Positions 1 to 5,269 of a DNA stretch of 5,269 nt are shown one piece after another (position 1 is the first letter of the stretch; every line of letters starts with the position of its first letter). This stretch comes from Candidatus Aenigmatarchaeota archaeon (lineage in GTDB: Archaea > Aenigmatarchaeota > Aenigmatarchaeia > QMZP01 > QMZT01). Under the pieces are notes generated by a model that searched no databases, was not told where the DNA came from, and saw only the letters and a list, made by a program, of their open reading frames with translations. The position numbers and the translations under genes are program-made. The stretch is taken from contig DAOWAL010000090.1 of assembly GCA_030634615.1 (NCBI GenBank), forward strand, positions 1 through 5,269, written 5' to 3'.

Positions 1-438
1 GACAACAACACCAAATTCGCCAATGCTTGCGATTTTTGCACCTTTAAGCAGACTCGCGTATTTTTTATCAACGAACAGTACTGGCTCTTCGATCTGCTTT
101 TTGCCTTCTTCTGCAAGTTTTATCATGATCTTTTTCTTTTCAGCTGTGCTAAGCTTGTCAACTTTTTTTGTTGTTTCCTCGAAAACTTTTTCTATGAATT
201 CGTTTCTTTTGTTGTCAACAACTTCTTTTGCAACAAGTTTTGTGTCAGCAAGTATTCTTCTTTTGACAAGTTCTGCTTCATTTTCAGCATCTTTGATTAG
301 TTTATCACTTCTTACTGAAGCTTCTGCTTCAAATTCAGATTTTATCCTCTTTGATTCATTTTCAGCATCTTTCATTATAGCATCTATTTCTTTTTTTCCG
401 GATTCTCTAATCTTATTTTCCATTTCACTTAATCCCAT
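1..438 (-). CDS. atpE: A-type ATP synthase subunit E (peripheral stalk), 3' end cut by window edge
   Basis: AtpE pairs with AtpH to form the outer stalks that hold the catalytic A3B3 head against rotation. The first 146 residues are present; the family is usually about 185-200, so the end of the globular C-terminal domain lies off the left edge. Residues 5 to about 95 are a charged Lys/Glu/Ala helix with no proline, typical of the stalk coiled coil. From about 100 the sequence becomes mixed (LFVDKKYASLLKGAKI, 121-136) as in the head-binding domain. The start is the ATG at 438-436, giving MGLSEMENK; many archaeal AtpE proteins begin MGL, and an in-frame TGA lies four codons upstream. Met6 (423) is a less likely start. 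The gene starts 4 nt after the atpC stop, so coupled translation is likely. KDAENE occurs at 23-28 and 49-54. It follows atpC here, whereas E precedes C in the well-known operons. Confidence 0.9.
   Translation of the reverse strand, partial: MGLSEMENKIRESGKKEIDAIMKDAENESKRIKSEFEAEASVRSDKLIKDAENEAELVKRRILADTKLVAKEVVDNKRNEFIEKVFEETTKKVDKLSTAEKKKIMIKLAEEGKKQIEEPVLFVDKKYASLLKGAKIASIGEFGVVV
277..372 (-). repeat. 18-bp direct repeat, 78-nt period, in atpE
   Basis: The same 18 bases (plus-strand TTCATTTTCAGCATCTTT) occur at 277-294 and 355-372. They encode KDAENE at residues 23-28 and 49-54 of AtpE, a period of 26 residues in the stalk helix. Confidence 0.7.
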
Positions 439-442
439 ACTA

Positions 443-1459
443 TCACATCAATATCTCCTTTATTTCTTCGGCGGGAATGTCGTAATGCTTGCAAACGATT
501 ATTGTATTAAGGTTTTTCACTTCCCTTCTCTTTGCATTTATGAATAACATTATAGATGATATACCAAGCGGCTTTAACATCGCATTTTCTTTAAGATACT
601 TCATAACATCTGACTCCATCTTCCCTTCCAGGGTTACCAGTGAACCGGTTTTTTCATATTCATTCATTGCTTCTCTTGCAACACCACCGTAAGACGTTTT
701 GTCAAGTGATGATAATACATCCTTTACGTCTCCTTTTTCTATTTCTTTTAGATGCTCTTTGAGTGTGCCACCGTATATCACATAGTCCTTTGCAGGGATG
801 TCAGATATTTTACATCTTAGTATCGTCATTATGTTTATCATATCGGTTCGTATGTCAGTAAATTCCTTTATTTCAATACATGAAATCTTGCTCCATGAGT
901 TGACAAGATGTTTGTCTATTGCATTTTCAAGCGGGAGAAGATCTCCGGTTTCTTTGTATTTTTCCAGTTCCTCTTTCGTGACATAATGGTATTCTGTACC
1001 TTCGAGTTTTTCTGTAAACTCTTCAAGGTCTTTTGATTCTGCTAATTCTGCCATTAACTTACTATCCATAGACGTTTCGAGTGTTTCAATTATTTTTTCA
1101 GATCCGAGTCCTGAGTGTATCCCTCTAATTACTACCTTTAAGTTTTCAGACCTGAAACCTTCGAGTATTACCTTGTTGAATTCTGCCCGGTCAGTATCCG
1201 GGATGGATGAGACTATTTCCTCATACACCCGGATGAAATGACTCTTTAGGGCGTTTTCCACGTCTTTTATTCGGATGGTTTTACCCACCACTTTTTTGAT
1301 TTCGTGCTCGTAGTCAGTTCCTTCCATGAATGCGAGGACTTCCTCAACGCTCCTGAACCTTGCTAATTCATCATATGTTTTTTCATCTACTAATTTCCCT
1401 GTCATACTACTAACTACGCCGTATGCGTAAGCATACGCACTATCTTTTGTTTTTTTCAT
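443..1459 (-). CDS. atpC: A-type ATP synthase subunit C (rotor-ring socket, V-type d-like)
   Basis: AtpC is the soluble, funnel-shaped subunit that sits on the proteolipid ring and takes the central shaft (D/F), coupling ring rotation to catalysis. At 338 residues it has the size of the vATP-synt_AC39 family (Thermus C is about 320). No membrane segment or signal peptide is seen. Three related segments are visible, as expected from the pseudo-threefold fold: residues 41-80 (VLAFMEGTDY...), 147-190 (EFTEKLEGTEYHY...YKETGDLLPLE) and 247-290 (DVLSSLDKTSYGG...YEKTGSLVTLE). The last two share Y-x-x-TG-x-L-x-x-LE. The C-terminal helix, with INAKRREVKNLNTI at 307-320, is typical of the family. The ATG at 1459 is chosen because GAGGT lies 8 nt upstream and the N-terminus (AYAYGVV) matches the family start. 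It begins 12 nt after the atpK stop. The AYAYAYG codons form a hairpin, listed separately. Confidence 0.93.
   Translation of the reverse strand: MKKTKDSAYAYAYGVVSSMTGKLVDEKTYDELARFRSVEEVLAFMEGTDYEHEIKKVVGKTIRIKDVENALKSHFIRVYEEIVSSIPDTDRAEFNKVILEGFRSENLKVVIRGIHSGLGSEKIIETLETSMDSKLMAELAESKDLEEFTEKLEGTEYHYVTKEELEKYKETGDLLPLENAIDKHLVNSWSKISCIEIKEFTDIRTDMINIMTILRCKISDIPAKDYVIYGGTLKEHLKEIEKGDVKDVLSSLDKTSYGGVAREAMNEYEKTGSLVTLEGKMESDVMKYLKENAMLKPLGISSIMLFINAKRREVKNLNTIIVCKHYDIPAEEIKEILM
451..458 (-). promoter_or_regulatory. Ribosome binding site of atpE, unusually far from its start
   Basis: GGAGATAT lies inside the last codons of atpC. The GGAG core is 16 nt from the atpE ATG at 438, longer than normal, but only 6 nt from an out-of-frame ATG (448-446) that is the last sense codon of atpC and is followed at once by TGA. 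Initiation on atpE may therefore depend on termination and re-initiation. Confidence 0.5.
1420..1437 (-). other. Perfect 7-bp hairpin early in atpC
   Basis: In the mRNA, CGUAUGC (1437-1431) pairs with GCAUACG (1426-1420) around a UUAC loop. It spans codons 8-14 of atpC (the AYAYAYG stretch). The structure is visible in sequence; any role is inferred. Confidence 0.55.
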
Positions 1460-1467
1460 TTCTATTT

Positions 1468-1472
1468 ACCTC
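1468..1472 (-). promoter_or_regulatory. Ribosome binding site of atpC
   Basis: GAGGT ends 8 nt before the ATG at 1459. Its first G is the last base of the atpK stop codon TAG (1474-1472), so the two genes are closely coupled. Confidence 0.65.
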
Positions 1473-1957
1473 TAAAAGACGCTTCCAGCTATCAGTACCA
1501 TTATTGCTACGACAAAACCGAACAAAGCTGCTATCTCTGGCATAACGACGAATATAAGAACTTTACCCTTAATGGATGAATTCTTTGCCGCTGCGCCGAT
1601 TGATGCAGATGCTACTTTACCCTGGTTTACCGCTGAAACACCGGTTATACCGACAGCCAATCCCGCGAACAATGAAAGGAAACCTTTCTCAATTGTCATG
1701 TTTCCAGCCATGATACCGAGGATTATCAATATGCCAATAATGAAAGCATATATGACCTGCGTCTGTGGCATTGCCTGTAGGATAAGCGCAGAGCTGAAGT
1801 TTTCTTCTTTTTCTCCTGTTGCGCCTGCTGCTGTGTTACCTGCTATCTCAAGACCCTTTGCCGAGCTGAGACCTGCAAGTGCTATTGCAACTGCTGCTCC
1901 TATTGCTCCGAGTACGTTTCCGCTAAAAAACGTGATTAATACTTCTTCAAATGCCAT
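1472..1957 (-). CDS. atpK: A-type ATP synthase subunit K (c), duplicated four-helix proteolipid with one ion site
   Basis: AtpK forms the membrane rotor ring that carries H+ or Na+ past AtpI. Its 161 residues make two helical hairpins (helices about 16-36, 56-84, 92-114 and 131-157) that arose by duplication; SSAKGLEIAG in the first half parallels NQGKVASASI in the second. The ion-binding carboxylate E141 (MPEIAALFG) is present only in the second hairpin. The aligned residue in the first is Q65 (MPQTQVIYA), so each four-helix protomer carries one site, as in V-type and Pyrococcus/Enterococcus rings. T66, Q67, Y70, Q112 and E141 correspond to T64, Q65, Y68, Q110 and E139 of Enterococcus hirae NtpK with no gap in the offset, which argues for Na+. 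The start at 1957 has a strong GGAGGAA nine bases upstream; no signal peptide is needed. The gene starts 18 nt after the atpI stop. Family identity is certain; ion choice is inferred. Confidence 0.96.
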   Translation of the reverse strand: MAFEEVLITFFSGNVLGAIGAAVAIALAGLSSAKGLEIAGNTAAGATGEKEENFSSALILQAMPQTQVIYAFIIGILIILGIMAGNMTIEKGFLSLFAGLAVGITGVSAVNQGKVASASIGAAAKNSSIKGKVLIFVVMPEIAALFGFVVAIMVLIAGSVF

Positions 1958-1964
1958 ACTACCG

Positions 1965-1971
1965 TTCCTCC
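1965..1971 (-). promoter_or_regulatory. Strong ribosome binding site of atpK
   Basis: GGAGGAA, with the GGAGG core 9 nt before the ATG at 1957, is the most complete Shine-Dalgarno in the operon. That fits the need for many K subunits per complex. Confidence 0.75.
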
Positions 1972-1975
1972 TATA

Positions 1976-3955
1976 TTATACATAAGTATATCTCCTTTTT
2001 TCCCTGAATGGTTTGAATTCTACTCCGCCTCCCTCGTAAAAGGTTCCGAAGTTTTCAACGTAGTGAAGACGCAGCGAGTGTACAAACGCACCCAGGCTGT
2101 TGATTAGAATGTTAATGAGATGACCAGATATAAATACTATTGGTGCGAGTATTATCCCGACATATGGGATTGCCAAAGACATCCTTGCAAGGAAGTTAAA
2201 GCTCATTGCAATACCCGCTGTTGTAAGACCCATTGCAAGAAGCCTTGCATATGAAAGAGTGCTACCCACAATACCGATCAGGTCAATTAATGTCATGAAT
2301 CCTGTTCCCCAGAAAAGCAATCCAAATCCAGCAAGTGCAACAACTGCACCTATGTAAACGAAGAATTCTGGAAGTAGTGGTGCTTCTGCAGGGAAAAATG
2401 TTAATGCAGCTATCCCAAGGCCACCGACAAATACGTACCATGCAATGTAGTGAGTTAGCGCTTTTTTCTTGTCGCCCCTTCTTATGGAGTCATATGCTCC
2501 AAAGAAATATCCGGCAAAAAGATGAACAAAACCCATTGCCATAAAAATAAGAAGGAATGTCATTGCGTTACTGCCATACATGGGATCCATGAAAATGGCA
2601 ATTTCCTGAGGAGTTGAGTTAAAAAGGTCAACAGCAAACATATCACCAAAATAGCTCCCTGTAAGCACACCGAAAAATATCGCCGCAATACCACAACCAA
2701 TAATAATTATACCTCCACTCTTTGCTGAATCAGTGTACTTGCTGAGTGTTTTCCATATAACAGCACCTGCTATTATAAGGAATAGTCCATACATTGCATC
2801 TGTAAGCATTATACCAAAGAAAAGACAGAATGTTGGCGCCATTAACACTGTTGGGTCGATTTCATTGTATTTTGGCAAAGCAAAAAGTTTTATCAGTCCT
2901 TCAAATGGCTGGAATATTTTTGGGTTCTTTAATTTTATCGGAGCGTCTTCAGGATCTAAATCCTCGTCCATTACATAAACATTGTTTGTCTCTTTTTTGA
3001 CCAAATTTTCAACTTTTTCAAAGTCTTCTTTTACTGCCCATAGTCTCATGTGAACTGTTTTTTGGGTTTTACCACATGAAATGAATATTTCATTTCTTTC
3101 CTTTTCTATGTCAAGTATTTCCTCTGTTATCAAAAATTCTCTGTAATCTTTATCATAAAATCCTTTCAATTCAGTTTCAAGGTCCTTGTGCTCTGCTCCA
3201 ATATCTTTTAATTCACCACGAAGGTTGGCAACAATGTGCTTTATGTTACCGGTCCCCTCTATTCTCATTCTCTCAAAACCGAATTCCCTGATTATGGCGT
3301 CTAAATCCTCACGCCTGTTTTTCATTACACAGATGCTGACTGATTTTTTGGTTGAAAATGAAGCTCCTTCAACAAAAACAAATTCTTTACCGAATTTTTC
3401 TTTCATTTTTTTTTGGAATTCTAAAAGCTCGGTATGAGGCATCATGCCTATAATTGTATGAACATAACCTGATTCTTCTAAGTGGTCAAGATTGAAATTG
3501 AGTTCCTCGAATTTTTCGTATGACCTTATTTTATCCGAAAGGCCAGTTCTTTTAGATTCAATTTCATAAAGTCTTTTTGATATTTCATCTATTCTGTCTT
3601 CACATTTTTCTAAAACCTTTTCAGCTCTTTTGATTGCCTGTTCATAAGTTAGATGTTCTGACTTGGTTTTCTCGGTTCTGTCAACAGAAAGTATATCTTC
3701 TATAAGATTTTTATCAACTTTTGGTTCAAACCTGCTCAATAAATCGATAATTTTCCTGAGACGCAAAAGTAATTTTGATATTTCGGTCACCCTTTCAGGT
3801 GGTTGATCTCTTTCCAGTTTCTTTTCATCAAGATAAGAATCATTCAAAAATTCGACCTGTGCTACGCTTTCCTTATGTAACGTTTCCATTAACTTACTCT
3901 TCGATTCCTCTGGAATTAAAAAGTCTATCTTACACATCCTAGCAGGTCGTAACAT
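1976..3955 (-). CDS. atpI: A-type ATP synthase subunit I (membrane stator, a-type)
   Basis: AtpI is the fixed membrane subunit that supplies the two ion half-channels facing the K ring and anchors the outer stalks. The ATG at 3955 gives 659 residues. Residues 1 to about 350 are a charged cytosolic arm with long helices (about 55-155 and 245-290). The membrane half starts after KYNEIDPT (362-369) and FFGIMLTDAMYG (379-390), hallmark V_ATPase_I motifs. About eight hydrophobic segments follow. The essential arginine of the ion path is R571 in SYARLLAMGL, equivalent to yeast Vph1 R735, and the second conserved arginine is R629 in FVHSLRLHYVE. The tail GGGVEFKPF (642-650) is also typical. A TTG at 3961 could extend the protein by two residues, but GGTGATC lies only 1 nt from it and 7 nt from the ATG. 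The gene is intact, 9 nt after the atpH stop. Confidence 0.95.
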   Translation of the reverse strand: MLRPARMCKIDFLIPEESKSKLMETLHKESVAQVEFLNDSYLDEKKLERDQPPERVTEISKLLLRLRKIIDLLSRFEPKVDKNLIEDILSVDRTEKTKSEHLTYEQAIKRAEKVLEKCEDRIDEISKRLYEIESKRTGLSDKIRSYEKFEELNFNLDHLEESGYVHTIIGMMPHTELLEFQKKMKEKFGKEFVFVEGASFSTKKSVSICVMKNRREDLDAIIREFGFERMRIEGTGNIKHIVANLRGELKDIGAEHKDLETELKGFYDKDYREFLITEEILDIEKERNEIFISCGKTQKTVHMRLWAVKEDFEKVENLVKKETNNVYVMDEDLDPEDAPIKLKNPKIFQPFEGLIKLFALPKYNEIDPTVLMAPTFCLFFGIMLTDAMYGLFLIIAGAVIWKTLSKYTDSAKSGGIIIIGCGIAAIFFGVLTGSYFGDMFAVDLFNSTPQEIAIFMDPMYGSNAMTFLLIFMAMGFVHLFAGYFFGAYDSIRRGDKKKALTHYIAWYVFVGGLGIAALTFFPAEAPLLPEFFVYIGAVVALAGFGLLFWGTGFMTLIDLIGIVGSTLSYARLLAMGLTTAGIAMSFNFLARMSLAIPYVGIILAPIVFISGHLINILINSLGAFVHSLRLHYVENFGTFYEGGGVEFKPFREKRRYTYV

Positions 3956-3962
3956 ACTCAAT

Positions 3963-3969
3963 GATCACC
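3963..3969 (-). promoter_or_regulatory. Ribosome binding site that fixes the atpI start
   Basis: GGTGATC matches the archaeal anti-Shine-Dalgarno in its 3' half (full consensus GGAGGTGATC). It is 7 nt from the ATG at 3955 but only 1 nt from the in-frame TTG at 3961, so it favours the ATG. It contains the atpH stop codon TGA (3967-3965). Confidence 0.7.
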
Positions 3970-4270
3970 CGTTAAGATTCTTCAAAAGCATGTCAACTGC
4001 TTTAGATAGATTTTTCTTACCCTTAGTCTCGACTTCCTTTACTTCTTTTTCAGATTCAGATATTATTTTTGTTTTTTCGCTTTCCGCTTCTTTTTTTGCT
4101 TTTTCAATCATTTGTTCCTTTTTGGACTCTGCAAGTTTGATTCTTTTTTCAATGATTTTTTCTTTTTCAGAAGAAGCGTCGCTTATGGTCTTGTCGGCAT
4201 TTTTCCTTGCTTTTTCAACTTCTTTGACGATTTCGTCCTCGACCATTTTGATATGCTCAATTTCTTTCAT
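3965..4270 (-). CDS. atpH: A-type ATP synthase subunit H (peripheral stalk coiled coil)
   Basis: AtpH (AhaH, G-like) is the partner of AtpE in the outer stalks and is the first gene of the operon. It has 101 residues, the normal length of about 100-110. Almost the whole chain is a Lys/Glu-rich helix without proline, with small or aliphatic residues at regular intervals (AESKKEQMIEKAKKEAES, 47-64), as expected for a long coiled coil; there is no membrane segment. The C-terminal LSKAVDMLLKNLNG (88-101) is the short hydrophobic end that docks with AtpE and the head in this family. Sequence alone is low-complexity, so the call rests strongly on the position just before atpI. The start at 4270 has GGGGA 8 nt upstream; Met9 is a weaker alternative. 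The stop TGA lies inside the atpI ribosome binding site, so termination and atpI initiation are probably coupled. Confidence 0.9.
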   Translation of the reverse strand: MKEIEHIKMVEDEIVKEVEKARKNADKTISDASSEKEKIIEKRIKLAESKKEQMIEKAKKEAESEKTKIISESEKEVKEVETKGKKNLSKAVDMLLKNLNG

Positions 4271-4278
4271 TTAAATTG

Positions 4279-4283
4279 TCCCC
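4279..4283 (-). promoter_or_regulatory. Ribosome binding site of atpH
   Basis: GGGGA lies 8 nt before the ATG at 4270 and supports that start. It is a moderate rather than perfect Shine-Dalgarno. Confidence 0.5.
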
Positions 4284-4353
4284 TTAGCCTTGACCCACTT
4301 TGTATGTTATTAGTAGTATTAAGTATATCAAGTAAATTAATATAACATATATA

Positions 4354-4369
4354 TATTTAAAATTTTCGG
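4354..4369 (-). promoter_or_regulatory. Candidate BRE/TATA promoter of the atp operon
   Basis: Read on the minus strand, CCGAAAATTTTAAATA contains a purine-rich BRE-like CCGAAA followed by the TATA-like TTTAAATA (4361-4354). This is the usual archaeal arrangement for TBP/TFB. Transcription would start about 25 nt downstream, near 4330, giving a leader of about 60 nt before atpH. It is the best such match in the gap. A weaker TATA-like run (TTATATTAA, near 4345-4337) is an alternative. Confidence 0.6.
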
Positions 4370-4397
4370 AAAAAAGACATATTTAAGGCGTATTTAA

Positions 4398-5269
4398 ATG
4401 ACAGATTATGAGAAAATCGGACTGAAATGCGGTATTGAAATTCATCAGCAACTTGACACTGAAAACAAACTTTTTTGCATGTGTGCTTCAAGACTCTCAC
4501 AAACAGAACCTGATTCAGAAATTGTACGTAAATTACGTGTTGTTGCAGGAGAAACCGGAGAAATTGATGTAGCTGCACTTAGCGAGTTTTTGAAAGACAG
4601 AGAATTTATCTATAGAACATATCCAGATGAAACATGTCTTGTTGAAACAGACGGGGAACCGCCTCACAACATAAACAGAGACGCTCTGGGCATAACACTC
4701 ACAATTTCACAACTTCTAAACTGTACAGTTCCGGAAGAAATACATGTTATGAGAAAAACAGTCTTGGATGGATCTAATACATCCGGTTTTCAAAGAACTG
4801 CGATAATCGGAATAGACGGTGAATTGAAAACATCTCTAGGCAATGTCGGAATAACAAATGTATGTGTTGAAGAGGAAAGTGCACAAATTATCAAAAGAGA
4901 AGGCAATCAAGTAATTTATGGTCTTGACAGATTAGGTATTCCTCTTGTTGAAATCGGTACAGCTGCAGATATACACGACCCACAGCAAGCAAAAGAAGTT
5001 GCACAAAAACTTGGCATGATAGTACGTTCAACTGAAAATGTAAAGCGCGGTCTTGGTACAATACGTCAGGACGTTAATGTTTCAATAAAGGGTGGAGAGA
5101 GGGTTGAAATAAAGGGTACTCAGGATCTTAAAATGATTCCAAAATACATAGAAAACGAAATTGAACGTCAGAAGAATCTTCTCAAAATAAGGGACGAACT
5201 AAAGAAAATGAAATTCAAACATGTGAAACCTCAGGTTGTTCATGTTTCTCATATTTTCAGTGGCTCAGA
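4398..5269 (+). CDS. gatE: Glutamyl-tRNA(Gln) amidotransferase subunit E, N-terminal 290 residues (3' end cut)
   Basis: GatE binds tRNA(Gln) misacylated with glutamate, phosphorylates the glutamate with ATP and amidates it using ammonia made by the asparaginase-like GatD. This supplies Gln-tRNA(Gln) in archaea. Visible GatB/GatE signatures, in order: GIEIHQQLDTENKLFC (12-27), a Cys-x-Cys pair (C27, C29), MRKTVLDGSNTSGFQRT, LDRLGIPLVEIGT, VKRGLGTIRQDVNVSI and RVEIKGTQDLKMIP followed by the amphipathic helix ENEIERQ. MRKTVLDGSNTSGFQRT fits GatE rather than bacterial GatB, which has a KNYFYPD-type stretch there. Full GatE is about 620-630 residues, so the window holds most of the catalytic cradle but not the AspRS-like insertion or helical tail. 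The ATG at 4398 is the only start before the conserved GIEIH motif; only a weak AAGG lies upstream. gatD is not in the window. The frame is intact. Confidence 0.95.
   Translation, partial: MTDYEKIGLKCGIEIHQQLDTENKLFCMCASRLSQTEPDSEIVRKLRVVAGETGEIDVAALSEFLKDREFIYRTYPDETCLVETDGEPPHNINRDALGITLTISQLLNCTVPEEIHVMRKTVLDGSNTSGFQRTAIIGIDGELKTSLGNVGITNVCVEEESAQIIKREGNQVIYGLDRLGIPLVEIGTAADIHDPQQAKEVAQKLGMIVRSTENVKRGLGTIRQDVNVSIKGGERVEIKGTQDLKMIPKYIENEIERQKNLLKIRDELKKMKFKHVKPQVVHVSHIFSGS

Larger units (their letters stand above)
4271..4397. promoter_or_regulatory. Divergent intergenic region between atpH and gatE
   Basis: These 127 nt hold the start signals of both the atp operon (leftward) and gatE (rightward). 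The stretch around 4337-4363 is almost pure A/T with several overlapping TATA-like runs. TATTTAA occurs at 4354-4360, 4380-4386 and 4391-4397. For gatE the likeliest TATA lies between about 4337 and 4361, giving a short leader; the copy at 4380 would put the transcript start inside the gene. Both start codons sit in the same ATTTAAATG (4268-4276 inverted, 4392-4400 direct). No hairpin terminator or RNA gene is seen. Confidence 0.6.

Noticed and set aside
23..547. 174-residue open frame on the plus strand opposite atpE and the end of atpC
   Set aside because: It is Ser/Phe-rich, the typical mirror image of a Lys/Glu-rich coiled-coil gene, and lacks any domain-like pattern. The minus-strand AtpE frame is clearly the real one.
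1572..1985. 137-residue open frame on the plus strand opposite atpK
   Set aside because: It lies wholly antisense to a well-conserved proteolipid gene, with Ala/Pro-rich sequence explained by the opposite-strand Gly/Ala codons.
3406..3414. Run of nine T (nine A in the atpI mRNA) as a possible slippage or frameshift site
   Set aside because: It encodes an ordinary Gln-Lys-Lys-Met stretch in an intact frame, and no useful product in a shifted frame is evident.
3990..4274. 94-residue open frame on the plus strand opposite atpH
   Set aside because: Ser/Phe-rich shadow of a coiled-coil gene; no binding site and no recognisable family.
4378..4386. TATA-like CATATTTAA with a purine run upstream as the gatE promoter
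   Set aside because: Transcription would begin about 25 nt on, inside gatE after its ATG, and no other in-frame start exists before the conserved GIEIHQQL motif.
4357..4578. 73-residue minus-strand frame overlapping the start of gatE and the intergenic region
   Set aside because: It is antisense to the conserved GatE N-terminus, runs into the promoter region, and shows no family motif.

Overview
The window is a piece of an archaeal chromosome. Two things point to Archaea: gatE, the large subunit of the archaeal GatDE glutamyl-tRNA(Gln) amidotransferase, and the start of an A-type (A1Ao) ATP synthase operon. Archaeal-style control signals agree with this: a BRE/TATA-like element upstream of the operon, and a Shine-Dalgarno of the GGTGATC type in front of atpI. 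The DNA is AT-rich by eye and lysine/glutamate codons are frequent. I cannot name the lineage from the sequence alone.

Layout: positions 1-4270 are a tightly packed minus-strand operon read right to left: atpH (peripheral-stalk coiled coil), atpI (membrane stator, a-type subunit), atpK (duplicated rotor-ring proteolipid), atpC (rotor-ring socket) and atpE (second peripheral-stalk subunit, cut by the left edge). Gaps between genes are 4 to 18 nt, and a ribosome binding site can be pointed to for each gene. A 127-nt AT-rich gap (4271-4397) separates the operon from gatE, which runs on the plus strand and is cut by the right edge. No RNA gene, mobile element, CRISPR array or terminator is visible.

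How the genes work together: AtpI and the AtpK ring form the ion-translocating Ao sector. AtpC joins the ring to the central rotor. AtpE and AtpH pair as the outer stalks that hold the catalytic head. Subunits F, A, B and D would be expected beyond the left edge. gatE is a translation gene, linked only by sharing the divergent promoter region.

This is essentially core housekeeping DNA, and I found no evidence of an undescribed system. The points most worth a second look are: (a) the rotor subunit has four membrane helices but only one ion-binding glutamate, E141, with the equivalent residue of the first hairpin being glutamine Q65, one base change away; (b) the full set of residues that bind Na+ in the Enterococcus hirae NtpK ring is present, suggesting a sodium-coupled enzyme; (c) atpC lies before atpE, the reverse of the usual K-E-C order.
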